Position numbers and translations under genes: made by a program. The notes beneath the pieces are model-generated. The model was not told the DNA's origin. It saw only the letters and a program-made list of their open reading frames with translations, and made no database searches. From the NCBI RefSeq assembly GCF_900107625.1, contig NZ_FNQK01000008.1:1-64000 (forward strand): a DNA stretch of 64,000 nucleotides. Reading direction: 5' to 3'. Below, piece by piece: positions 9,336 through 17,234 of this stretch. How positions within the stretch are numbered: position 1 is the first letter of the stretch; the number at the start of each line of letters is the position of its first letter. This DNA is from Bizionia paragorgiae. Its GTDB lineage: Bacteria; Bacteroidota; Bacteroidia; Flavobacteriales; Flavobacteriaceae.

Positions 9336-10229
9336 ATGAAATACCTTAACACCAAACACGAACGTAATTCGGCAAAGATCACAGCGCTTATAGTGCTTAT
9401 TTTGTTGTTGCTATTATTTGTGGTAGGACCGCCTTATATGGATCCACCAGAAGAGTATGGTGTAGCAATCAATTTTGGTAATTCTAATGTGGGTAGTGGA
9501 GAGGTACAGCCTGACAAACCAGTAAAATCTCAAGATCTTAACATTAATAAGCCCCCCGAAGAAGCACAAGCAGAACCTGTAACCTCAGAAGAAAAAGAGG
9601 AGGCAGAGCCAGCATCCGAAGCGGTAAAGGAAGATGTTTTAACCCAAGACACCGAAGCTGCAGCGGCAATTAAAAAAGAAGAAGCGGCTAAAAAAGCTAA
9701 AGCAACGGCCGAAGCAAAGGCTAAAGCAGAAGCCGAAAAAGCAGCCAAAGCTAAAGCGGCAGCCGAAGCAAAAAAGAAACAAGAAGAAGCCGATAAAAAA
9801 GCGAAGTTAGACGCTATGATGGGCGGCTTAAATAATTCTGAAGGTGAAAGCTCGGGAAGTGAAGGCAACGATAATCAAGTAGGAGATAAAGGTCAGTTAA
9901 ATGGAAATCCTTATGCAACAAGTTATTTTGGAGATCCAGGAACAGGTAGTGGCGGTGTTGGCTACGGATTAAACGGAAGAGGTCGACCAACCAACAAAGT
10001 ATTTAAACAAGACTGTAATGAATCTGGCTTGGTAGTTGTAAGAATAGAAGTTAATCAAAATGGGCAAGTCGTTAAGGCCGAGCCAGGAGTTAAAGGGACA
10101 GAAAATACAGCGCCTTGTTTACTAGAGCCTGCACGAAAAATTGCTTTATCTCATAAGTGGAAACCCGATCCCAAAGCACCTACACGTCAGGTAGGCTTTG
10201 TAAGTATCGATTTTAAACTCGGTCAATAA
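9336..10229 (+). CDS. TonB-like energy transducer
   Basis: 297-residue protein anchored by one N-terminal membrane helix (about 15-31). It has a long spacer rich in Ala, Lys and Glu (about 85-160), which should be a charged helix spanning the periplasm, a Gly/Ser-rich stretch (about 165-210), and a C-terminal domain (about 220-297) with the TonB/TolA-type fold signature GLVVVRIEVNQNGQVVKAEP. It should couple ExbBD motion to outer-membrane TonB-dependent receptors such as SusC-type importers. It begins directly after exbD and ends 2 bases before folC. TolA is the alternative, but a TonB role is usual for this gene order in Bacteroidota. Confidence 0.85.
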   Translation: MKYLNTKHERNSAKITALIVLILLLLLFVVGPPYMDPPEEYGVAINFGNSNVGSGEVQPDKPVKSQDLNINKPPEEAQAEPVTSEEKEEAEPASEAVKEDVLTQDTEAAAAIKKEEAAKKAKATAEAKAKAEAEKAAKAKAAAEAKKKQEEADKKAKLDAMMGGLNNSEGESSGSEGNDNQVGDKGQLNGNPYATSYFGDPGTGSGGVGYGLNGRGRPTNKVFKQDCNESGLVVVRIEVNQNGQVVKAEPGVKGTENTAPCLLEPARKIALSHKWKPDPKAPTRQVGFVSIDFKLGQ

Positions 10230-10231
10230 TA

Positions 10232-11449
10232 ATGACATATCAAGATACTATTAATTGGTTATTTGCACAATTACCAATGTATCAAAATCAAGGGAAAACA
10301 GCCTATAAAATAGATCTGTCTAATACCTTACTGTTAGCAAATCATTTAAATAATCCCGAAGAACGATTTAAATCAGTTCATGTTGCAGGCACTAACGGTA
10401 AAGGGTCTACTAGCCACATGCTTGCCTCTATATTACAAGAAGCGGGGTATAAAGTGGGTTTGTATACCTCACCACACCTTAAAGACTTTAGAGAACGTAT
10501 TAAGATTAACGGACAAGAGATTGAGGAAGATGACGTGGTTAAATTTGTAGCCCAAAACAAATCGTTTTTTGAAAGTCATGCGCTGTCGTTTTTTGAAATG
10601 ACCGTGGGTTTAGCCTTTCAATACTTTGCCGACCAACACGTTGATATCGCTATTATTGAAGTGGGGTTAGGGGGACGTTTAGATTCTACAAATATTATAA
10701 CTCCCGAATTGAGTGTTATCACAAATATTGATTTAGATCACACCCAGTTTTTAGGTGATTCCTTACATGCTATTGCTAAAGAAAAAGGGGGTATAATAAA
10801 ACCTAATATCCCAGTGGTTATTGGTGAGACTCAAAAAGAAACAAAACCGGTTTTTGAAGCCATTGCTAAAGAAAACCAGGCAGATATTACTTTCGCAGAT
10901 GGCAGTGAATTAAAAGCTTATAAGAGTGATTTAAAAGGAAGGTATCAAACGAATAACATTAAAACTGTTTTAGCGGCGATTAATCAGTTACAAAACAAAG
11001 GCTTTTCCGTTTCAGAACAAGCGATTTATAAAGGGCTTTTAAATGTGGTTAAAAATACGGGACTTCTTGGGCGATGGCAAATTCTACACGAACGACCAAA
11101 GGTTATTTGTGACACTGCTCACAATACGTCGGGCTTAAGTTATACGATGAAGCAGCTTTTAGATGAGCCTCATGAATCCCTGCATATTGTTTTTGGCGTT
11201 GTAAATGACAAAGATTTAAGCAGCATTGTGGATGTTCTACCAAAGCAAGCTACCTATTACTTTTGTAAACCCAATATTCCAAGAGGGTATAATGCCCATG
11301 ATTTAAAAAGGGAATTAAATAGTCATGGATGTCAGGGAATGGCTTATGATTCTGTAAATGAAGCATATAAAAGCGCACTAAAACAAGCCGATGCCAATGC
11401 GGTTATTTATGTTGGTGGTAGTACTTTTGTAGTCGCAGAAATAATTTAA
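10232..11449 (+). CDS. folC: Bifunctional folylpolyglutamate / dihydrofolate synthase
   Basis: Cytoplasmic Mur-ligase-family enzyme of 405 residues. It adds glutamate to dihydropteroate and further glutamates to folates. The ATP-binding loop GTNGKGSTS is near residues 52-60, EVGLGGRLDSTNI near 142 is a family signature, and DTAHNTSG near 290 marks the start of the C-terminal domain. The start lies 2 bases after the TonB stop, so it is part of, or read through from, the exbBD-tonB operon. No link of function is needed for that. Confidence 0.94.
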   Translation: MTYQDTINWLFAQLPMYQNQGKTAYKIDLSNTLLLANHLNNPEERFKSVHVAGTNGKGSTSHMLASILQEAGYKVGLYTSPHLKDFRERIKINGQEIEEDDVVKFVAQNKSFFESHALSFFEMTVGLAFQYFADQHVDIAIIEVGLGGRLDSTNIITPELSVITNIDLDHTQFLGDSLHAIAKEKGGIIKPNIPVVIGETQKETKPVFEAIAKENQADITFADGSELKAYKSDLKGRYQTNNIKTVLAAINQLQNKGFSVSEQAIYKGLLNVVKNTGLLGRWQILHERPKVICDTAHNTSGLSYTMKQLLDEPHESLHIVFGVVNDKDLSSIVDVLPKQATYYFCKPNIPRGYNAHDLKRELNSHGCQGMAYDSVNEAYKSALKQADANAVIYVGGSTFVVAEII

Positions 11450-11467
11450 TTTTTTTTCTTTTAAACC

Positions 11468-11498
11468 TTTGGGAAATTCAAAAACTAATGTATATTTG
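11468..11498 (+). promoter_or_regulatory. Promoter of the first tRNA-Val gene
   Basis: TTTG (11468-11471), 19 bases, TATATTTG (11491-11498): an exact Bacteroidota consensus promoter about 15 bases before the tRNA. Confidence 0.85.
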
Positions 11499-11513
11499 CA
11501 CACCTAATAATTA

Positions 11514-11588
11514 GGGCGATTAGCTCAGTTGGTTCAGAGCACTTGGTTTACACCCAAGGGGTCAGGGGTTCGAATCCCTTATCGCCCA
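11514..11588 (+). tRNA. tRNA-Val (anticodon TAC), copy 1
   Basis: A cloverleaf folds cleanly: acceptor GGGCGAT/ATCGCCC, D-stem GCTC/GAGC, anticodon stem CTTGG/CCAAG with loop TTTACAC (anticodon TAC, reads GUA and relatives), and T-arm AGGGG-TTCGAAT-CCCTT. The discriminator is A and CCA is not encoded. It has its own promoter and terminator. Confidence 0.96.
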
Positions 11589-11591
11589 CAG

Positions 11592-11619
11592 AATCTCAAC
11601 ACGTTTTGAGATTTTTTTA
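11592..11619 (+). terminator. Terminator of tRNA-Val copy 1
   Basis: AATCTCAA and TTGAGATT form a stem with a short loop, followed by T residues, directly after the tRNA. Confidence 0.8.
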
Positions 11620-11676
11620 AGCTGAAATATGAGGTTTATAAGTTATAAAAATAACGAATAAGACTTCTATTTAAGT

Positions 11677-11706
11677 TTTGACAAGTACAAAAAAAGTGTA
11701 TATTTG
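11677..11706 (+). promoter_or_regulatory. Promoter of the second tRNA-Val gene
   Basis: TTTG (11677-11680), 18 bases, TATATTTG (11699-11706), followed by CACACCT as in front of the first copy. The shared flank suggests the promoter was duplicated together with the tRNA. Confidence 0.8.
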
Positions 11707-11720
11707 CACACCTAGAATTA

Positions 11721-11795
11721 GGGCGATTAGCTCAGTTGGTTCAGAGCACTTGGTTTACACCCAAGGGGTCAGGGGTTCGAATCCCTTATCGCCCA
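11721..11795 (+). tRNA. tRNA-Val (anticodon TAC), copy 2
   Basis: 75 bases identical by eye to the copy 207 bases upstream, with the same cloverleaf and TAC anticodon. It has a separate promoter and terminator, so the two are not one tandem transcript. Confidence 0.96.
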
Positions 11796-11798
11796 CAA

Positions 11799-11838
11799 CA
11801 ATCCCAAAAGATATCTTTTCTTTTGGGATTTTTTTTGT
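11799..11838 (+). terminator. Terminator of tRNA-Val copy 2
   Basis: AATCCCAAAAGA and TCTTTTGGGATT pair around a short loop and are followed by eight T residues. Confidence 0.85.
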
Positions 11839-12056
11839 TTTAAACCTTAACACTAAATTATTACGAATTCTTTTTATATTTCATTTTTTCTGTCGAACTT
11901 TAAAGAACAATACAAGTATAGAATGGATGGTCTTACTTTAACTTGTGTATAGAATTCCCGTTTTTCGGAATTTAAGGTGCTGTGATCAGCTGTTTTCACA
12001 ATACTTAGCAACTAAAGTGTTCTGTTTTTTTTTAGAACTTAAAATTTAAACGCGCT
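11839..12056. other. Gene-free AT-rich stretch before the HMA-like gene
   Basis: No credible open frame or tRNA is seen. An imperfect hairpin (AATTCCCG/CGGAATTT, about 11952-11972) and a GTTCT/AGAAC pair around a T-run (about 12018-12039) just before the next gene are the only structure. They could be a leader of the following gene. Confidence 0.4.
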
Positions 12057-12326
12057 ATGACAGTAATAACAGAAAACGTAATCCCCGGAAATCACGGTAG
12101 AATTTTTACCACTAATGTTAATGAGGACGCTCAAATGGAGGCTGTAAAATCTGTAGTCGAAAAAATTGTAGGCGTTAAAGATGTCGTCTTAATTAATGAA
12201 GTCTTTCCAAAGGAATTTATTGTTCATACAGTAAAACTGGTAAACAATGATACCATTGAAAAAGCGGTAAGTTCTCTAGGAGTTAAAGCGATTCCAAAAG
12301 GAATTTTCCCTCTTTTTACTTTATAA
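12057..12326 (+). CDS. Small HMA-like (ferredoxin-fold) protein without the CxxC motif
   Basis: 89-residue soluble protein. Its pattern EDAQMEAVKSVVEKIVGVKDVVL and the later TIEKAVSSLGVKAIPKG resembles the beta-alpha-beta-beta-alpha-beta fold of heavy-metal-associated domains, but the metal-binding CxxC is absent and there is no cysteine at all. It is therefore unlikely to be a copper chaperone of the usual kind. The assignment rests on pattern only. The next gene starts 29 bases downstream and may be co-transcribed. Function unknown. Confidence 0.7.
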   Translation: MTVITENVIPGNHGRIFTTNVNEDAQMEAVKSVVEKIVGVKDVVLINEVFPKEFIVHTVKLVNNDTIEKAVSSLGVKAIPKGIFPLFTL

Positions 12327-12355
12327 TTCTGGAAAGCCCAATTAAGTACTTAACT

Positions 12356-13921
12356 ATGTCGAAAACTTTAAAGATTACTTTAACCACAGTTTTAGTGGTA
12401 ATCCTATTGTTTTTTTCTAGTCTTGTACTCACTAATATTCTCATTAAAAATAAGGTCGAGAAATTTTTATTAACTCGTTTACCAAGTCATATTACTCAAC
12501 ATCATAAGGGTATTTCATTACACACTCTAGGGGGTACCATTACTATAAATGACCTAGTGGTGCAAATTGCCAATAAAAAGGATACTGTAGTACATACCAA
12601 AATTAAGCTCGAAAAACTCATAGTACAAAATGTGAGCTATTGGGATTATTTGGTGAATTCTGAAATACATATTGAGACTATAAAAATTAAGTCTCCAGAT
12701 CTTTTCTATTATTCACAGAATGTCCATAAAACCTTAGATTCAACGCATTCTTCAGGACCATTAAAATTGTATAAACCTGTTGTTTTAGATGACTTACAGA
12801 TAGATAGTGCTAATCTTTACATCTATGATAATACCTTAGACTCTTTAATGCTTTATGTAGAAAATAGCGCAGTAAATATCTCCAATATAAAAGTGGATAA
12901 AGAGATCATTAAACGACGTTTACCCGTGGAGTTTGAGAGGTATAGTGTGAACGCGGATTCTGTTTTTGTTAAGGCCAATGCTTATGAAAATGTTACGGTA
13001 TCCGATGTGAGTATCATAGATAACCGTGCCGTGTTGAATAATCTATCGCTTAAAACCAAGCTGTCTAAAACGGCTTTGTCTCATAAAATTAAAACAGAAC
13101 GCGATCATTTTGACTTGAAAGTTAATTCTATTCATATCGATGGTATAGACTTCGGATTTGATACTCGGAAACTATTTGTTTCAAGTGCTTTTATAAAAAT
13201 AGAGACTCCCGAATTAAATATATTCCGTGATAAATTGGTGGCCGATGATATGAGTATTAAATACTTGTACAGTCAGTCGTTACGTGAATTGCCATTCGAA
13301 CTCACGGTAGATTCTATTAAAATAGAAAAAGGAGCGATAAAATACAGAGAAAAAGTGAAGGCTAATAACCAAGGAGGATCTATTGCTTTAGGTGGTTTGT
13401 CTGCCAATTTATTCAATGTAAGTAATACTTATAAATCGCCTAAGCAAACAAAAATAGATGTGTCGGGCTTTTTTATGGAGACGACCCCTTTTGAAAGTGA
13501 GTGGTATTTTGATGTTAATAATACCAATGATGATTTTAATTTTAAAATGACTATTGGCCGACTGCAAGCAGAGCGTTTAAATCGTTTTACCGAACCGAAT
13601 CTAAAGGTGAGATTAAGCGGACAAACAAATAAGATATATTACACTATAAATGGCGATAATAGGCGTTCTAAAACTGATCTGCGTGTAAATTATGAGGATT
13701 TTGAGATTACTGTTTTAAATAAATATGGTAACAAAAAGAAATGGCTCTTATCTACTGTAGCTAATTTATTCGTTTCCAAAAATAGTGACGATAAAAGTGA
13801 TAATTTCCGTGAAGCTACAGTAGAGGTGGACCGTGATAAAACGAAGTCTGTTTTTAATTATATCTGGTTAAATCTTAGTAAAGGGCTTTTAGAGAGTATT
13901 ACCGGCAACGGAGAAAAATAG
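12356..13921 (+). CDS. Large AsmA/DUF748-like envelope protein
   Basis: 521-residue protein with an N-terminal membrane anchor or uncleaved signal (about 7-30) and a long, mostly beta-strand periplasmic body. The start of that body (LHTLGGTITINDLVVQI, IHIETIKIKSPDLFYY) has the alternating pattern of AsmA-like and DUF748 proteins, the bacterial relatives of bridge-like lipid-transfer proteins. No catalytic motif is visible. It follows the small HMA-like gene and is convergent with murF, 13 bases away. A role in envelope or lipid trafficking is an inference from fold resemblance only. Confidence 0.75.
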   Translation: MSKTLKITLTTVLVVILLFFSSLVLTNILIKNKVEKFLLTRLPSHITQHHKGISLHTLGGTITINDLVVQIANKKDTVVHTKIKLEKLIVQNVSYWDYLVNSEIHIETIKIKSPDLFYYSQNVHKTLDSTHSSGPLKLYKPVVLDDLQIDSANLYIYDNTLDSLMLYVENSAVNISNIKVDKEIIKRRLPVEFERYSVNADSVFVKANAYENVTVSDVSIIDNRAVLNNLSLKTKLSKTALSHKIKTERDHFDLKVNSIHIDGIDFGFDTRKLFVSSAFIKIETPELNIFRDKLVADDMSIKYLYSQSLRELPFELTVDSIKIEKGAIKYREKVKANNQGGSIALGGLSANLFNVSNTYKSPKQTKIDVSGFFMETTPFESEWYFDVNNTNDDFNFKMTIGRLQAERLNRFTEPNLKVRLSGQTNKIYYTINGDNRRSKTDLRVNYEDFEITVLNKYGNKKKWLLSTVANLFVSKNSDDKSDNFREATVEVDRDKTKSVFNYIWLNLSKGLLESITGNGEK

Positions 13922-13934
13922 AGACGTTGGACGT

Positions 13935-15224
13935 CTATACTAAATTTAGTATCCGTTCTAATGCCATTCCTCTTGAACCTTTAATTAACAAAGTGTCGTT
14001 TTGTAATGCCTTGAAGTCAAATTCATTTTTAAAATCCTCGAATGAGCGATAGCGTTTTATTTTTTTAGAGTCTATTTCAGTCTTATAAAAGTGCTCTCCG
14101 ATTAAAAGGACTTGGTCTATTTTTAAATTCGTAGCCAGGTGTGCAATGTTGTTGTGTTCTGTTTCTGCTTCCTTGCCAAGCTCAAACATGTCTCCTAAAA
14201 TAACAGTTTTATTTTCTACCTGTAATTCGCTAAAATTGGTTAGTGCAGCAGTCATACTTGTCGGGTTAGCATTATAGGCGTCTAATATAATCTGCGTTTT
14301 ATTTTTAGTTATTATTTGTGATCGGTTATTTGCAGGAACATAGTTTTCTAAACCTTTTTTTATGTTAGAATCACTCACCTTAAAATAAGTTGCGATACAA
14401 ATTGCGGCCGCGATATTGTTGAAGTTATACGCTCCAATTAATTGGGTTTGGATACTCGTATTATTACAGGTAACCGTTATAAAAGGTGAGGTACTTTCTA
14501 AGTTAACGACAAGGTCGTCACTTTGATTTTTAGAAGCAATACCAAAACTATAGGATGTAATAGAAGTGCTTTTTGCGACTTGAATAGGGTCGTTACTATT
14601 GATAAAAACAAGTTTGTTATGCGCTTCTAGATAGTTATATAATTCCGTTTTACCGGTTATAACACCTTCTAAGCTACCAAAGCCTTCTAAATGCGCTTTA
14701 CCAAAATTAGTAATATAACCATAATCCGGTTTTGCTATTCGGCATAAAAAAGCAATTTCTTCTAGGTGATTAGCGCCCATTTCCACGATTCCTATTTGGG
14801 TGGCTTTAGTCATCGATAATAGGGTTAATGGAACACCAATATGATTATTCAGATTGCCTACAGTAGCGGTAGTTTGATACTGTTGAGATAAGGTAGCATT
14901 AATAAGTTCTTTAGTGGTTGTTTTGCCGTTGCTTCCCGTTAAGGCAATAATAGGAATGTTTAAATATGAGCGGTGAAAAGAAGCCAAGTCTTGCAATGTC
15001 TTTAATACATTATCGACTAAAATAATAGCGTTGGAGGTTTGGTATTTTGCCTCGTCTACAATGACGTATTTTGCGCCTTGTTCTAATGCTTGATTGGCAA
15101 AGGTGTTACCGTTAAAATGTTCTCCTTTTAAAGCAAAGAACATGTCGTTTTTAGATATTTTTCTAGTATCGGTAGAGATCTTGTCGCACTCTAAAAAAAG
15201 GGTGTGTAGGGCTTGTGTTTTCAT
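13935..15224 (-). CDS. murF: UDP-N-acetylmuramoyl-tripeptide--D-alanyl-D-alanine ligase
   Basis: Final cytoplasmic step of peptidoglycan precursor synthesis: it adds D-Ala-D-Ala to UDP-MurNAc-tripeptide. The N-terminal substrate domain has STDTRKISKNDMFFALKGEHFNG; the central ATPase loop is ALTGSNGKTTTKEL; DAYNANPTSM marks the C-terminal part. I chose the ATG at 15224 (429 residues). A frame starting at 15254 adds a hydrophobic leader read from the hairpin that follows gldJ, which is not plausible for this soluble enzyme. ddl, which makes its D-Ala-D-Ala substrate, lies at 50.5 kb in the same window. Confidence 0.94.
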   Translation of the reverse strand: MKTQALHTLFLECDKISTDTRKISKNDMFFALKGEHFNGNTFANQALEQGAKYVIVDEAKYQTSNAIILVDNVLKTLQDLASFHRSYLNIPIIALTGSNGKTTTKELINATLSQQYQTTATVGNLNNHIGVPLTLLSMTKATQIGIVEMGANHLEEIAFLCRIAKPDYGYITNFGKAHLEGFGSLEGVITGKTELYNYLEAHNKLVFINSNDPIQVAKSTSITSYSFGIASKNQSDDLVVNLESTSPFITVTCNNTSIQTQLIGAYNFNNIAAAICIATYFKVSDSNIKKGLENYVPANNRSQIITKNKTQIILDAYNANPTSMTAALTNFSELQVENKTVILGDMFELGKEAETEHNNIAHLATNLKIDQVLLIGEHFYKTEIDSKKIKRYRSFEDFKNEFDFKALQNDTLLIKGSRGMALERILNLV

Positions 15225-15237
15225 AAAATAAAAGTAT

Positions 15238-15273
15238 AAAAAAAGTCCCAACAATTGTTAGGACTTTTTTAAA
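15238..15273 (-). terminator. gldJ terminator ahead of murF
   Basis: AAAAAGTCCTAACAA pairs with TTGTTGGGACTTTTT on the minus strand (one G-T wobble), ending in a T-run. It lies between gldJ and murF and overlaps the false upstream start of murF, so murF probably has its own promoter or depends on read-through. Confidence 0.75.
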
Positions 15274-15289
15274 TATTAATTAAGAATTA

Positions 15290-16966
15290 TTAGTTCTTTC
15301 TTTTCTTATTACTTTTTGATTTAGAACCTACTCTAGACATTGCACATCTAAACCCAATATAGTCTGTTGCCATATTTTGTGGGAAATATCGTCTTTGTGC
15401 TGGATCTAACCAATACTCTCTGTCTTTCCAAGAACCTCCTTTATAAACACGAGCTTCGTCGTTAATAAGTGATGTTCTTCTGCTTGACTTGTCATATTCT
15501 CTAATTAACGTTCCTGCTGAATCTACTTCAACATTATGCTTTGGAGAGTTATACATTTTAGAAGTAAACGATGCGTCTTCTCCTTCAACTTCATCATCAA
15601 ACCCTTGATCGTAACGACGAGAAGAAGCAACATCTCCATCTCTAAAGTTTCTGTTGTCACTAGAATCGAAGTTTGTACGTAAGTATGTTTCGTTTTCGTC
15701 TACTGGTACTTGAGCGATAGCTCCTGGTAAATCTCTTGCGATTACTTTTCCGTTAGGAAGTGTATCGTACACAATTTCATCTGTTGTTACTATTTTTACA
15801 GTTCCATCTTCACCAATAGCATTTTTAGTGTAAACATTTCCACGGTAGTAGTTAAAGTCATTAAACTCATCATCTACAATTGGTCGGTAAACATCGGCTA
15901 CCCATTCGGCAACGTTTCCAGCCATGTCATATAATCCGTAATCGTTAGGTTTAAATGATTTTACTTGAGCAGTAATATCAGCACCATCGTCAGACCATCC
16001 TGCGATTCCACCGTAATCACCTTTTCCTTGCTTAAAGTTAGCTAATTGATCACCTCTTACTTTACGATTCCCTGAACGTGTATATTGTCCGTCCCATGGG
16101 TATTTCTTTCTTCCTCTATATGAATTGTAACTTCTGATTTCTGATAAACCTAATGCTGCATATTCCCACTCAGCTTCAGTAGGAAGTCTGTACTTAGGAG
16201 AGATAACACCTGTTTCTCTAGATGCATAAACTCCAGTTTCATTTCCTTCAGCATCTACTATTGGTTTATTTTTACCTCCTTTTAGAATCTCTTCATTCCC
16301 TCCAAAAGATTGGGTAGGTGCGTTAATATATGTATCTGTATTAAAATTAGCATCTGCAGTAGCTTCATATTGACTCCCTCTTTTTAAGAAACCTTCCTTT
16401 TGAAGTTTTAGTTCGTTTACACGATCTGTTCTCCAATTGGCAAATTCTACAGCTTGAATCCAACTTACACCTACAACAGGGTACTCACCATATCCTGGAT
16501 GACGTAGGTAGTTATTAGTCATTACTTCATTATAACCTAATCTGTTTCTCCATACTAGCGTATCTGGAACAACACCTTCGTAGATTCTTCTAAAGTTCTC
16601 TTCTTCTGGTGGAAATACTGTTTTTACCCAATCAAGGTACTCCATGTACATTTTATTGGTTACCTCAGTTTCGTCCATATAAAAAGACTGCACGTGTTGT
16701 TGGTTCGGTGTATTGTTCCAATCATGCATAACATCATCTTGAACTCTACCCATAGTAAATGTTCCTCCTTCTACAAAAACTAACCCTGGAGCGTTCTCTT
16801 GCCCTTTGTATTGTGTATTGTATTGAAATCCACCTTCTTTAGCATTAATTTGCCAACCTGTAGCCCTAGATGTGTTAGAGCTTCCTGATCTTTTACAGCC
16901 TACCAAAGTTAATGATATCGCTAAGACCACTAATAACCTTGATATAAGTACTTTTTTCATATTCAT
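15290..16966 (-). CDS. gldJ: Gliding motility lipoprotein GldJ
   Basis: 558-residue lipoprotein of the gliding machinery and type IX secretion apparatus. The signal peptide ends in a lipobox LVGC (Cys about residue 24). The body is a formylglycine-generating-enzyme-like (FGE-sulfatase) domain, seen in VFVEGGTFTMG, DETEVTNKMYMEYL, PVVGVSWIQAVEFANWR, YRLPTEAEWEYAA and AGNVAEWVADVY, and closes with GFRCAMSRVG. This domain is thought to be structural in GldJ and GldK. The start is MNMKK; the second Met two codons later is also possible. GldJ, PorU and PorV belong to the same machine, and gldJ is divergent from porU here. Confidence 0.95.
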   Translation of the reverse strand: MNMKKVLISRLLVVLAISLTLVGCKRSGSSNTSRATGWQINAKEGGFQYNTQYKGQENAPGLVFVEGGTFTMGRVQDDVMHDWNNTPNQQHVQSFYMDETEVTNKMYMEYLDWVKTVFPPEEENFRRIYEGVVPDTLVWRNRLGYNEVMTNNYLRHPGYGEYPVVGVSWIQAVEFANWRTDRVNELKLQKEGFLKRGSQYEATADANFNTDTYINAPTQSFGGNEEILKGGKNKPIVDAEGNETGVYASRETGVISPKYRLPTEAEWEYAALGLSEIRSYNSYRGRKKYPWDGQYTRSGNRKVRGDQLANFKQGKGDYGGIAGWSDDGADITAQVKSFKPNDYGLYDMAGNVAEWVADVYRPIVDDEFNDFNYYRGNVYTKNAIGEDGTVKIVTTDEIVYDTLPNGKVIARDLPGAIAQVPVDENETYLRTNFDSSDNRNFRDGDVASSRRYDQGFDDEVEGEDASFTSKMYNSPKHNVEVDSAGTLIREYDKSSRRTSLINDEARVYKGGSWKDREYWLDPAQRRYFPQNMATDYIGFRCAMSRVGSKSKSNKKRKN

Positions 16967-17003
16967 ACGTTTAAGTAAGATAATTAAGTTTTTTTTAAGA
17001 GAC

Positions 17004-17033
17004 GCAATATAACAATTCTACATAACTCTACAA
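17004..17033 (-). promoter_or_regulatory. Possible gldJ promoter
   Basis: On the minus strand TTG (17033-17031) is followed by 19 bases and TATATTGC (17011-17004), one base short of the TAnnTTTG consensus, 38 bases before the gldJ start. Confidence 0.4.
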
Positions 17034-17234
17034 GTAATTTTGTGAAATTTGAGTAAAATTTATATTCATTTCGTCCTTTTTTTTTACAGTACAACGATTT
17101 TAAATTGACTTTTAAAACGTCATTTGAAACTGTATAACGTGAGAGTTTTTATTTTATTATTGTAGTTTTGTTATCTTTTTAAGAATTTTTTAAGAAAGCA
17201 ATAATAACATGAAAATAATACCGTTATTTAAGCA

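Noticed and set aside
9530-9868. Minus-strand frame rich in Ala and Ser opposite the TonB spacer.
   Set aside because: It is the antisense of the repetitive Ala/Lys/Glu-rich coding region and has no independent support.
11678-11941. An 87-codon open frame across the second tRNA-Val.
   Set aside because: It reads through a tRNA and its terminator, has no family pattern and would start inside the tRNA promoter region.
15225-15254. Upstream start of murF with a hydrophobic ten-residue leader.
   Set aside because: The leader is translated from the gldJ terminator hairpin; MurF is cytoplasmic and starts at 15224.
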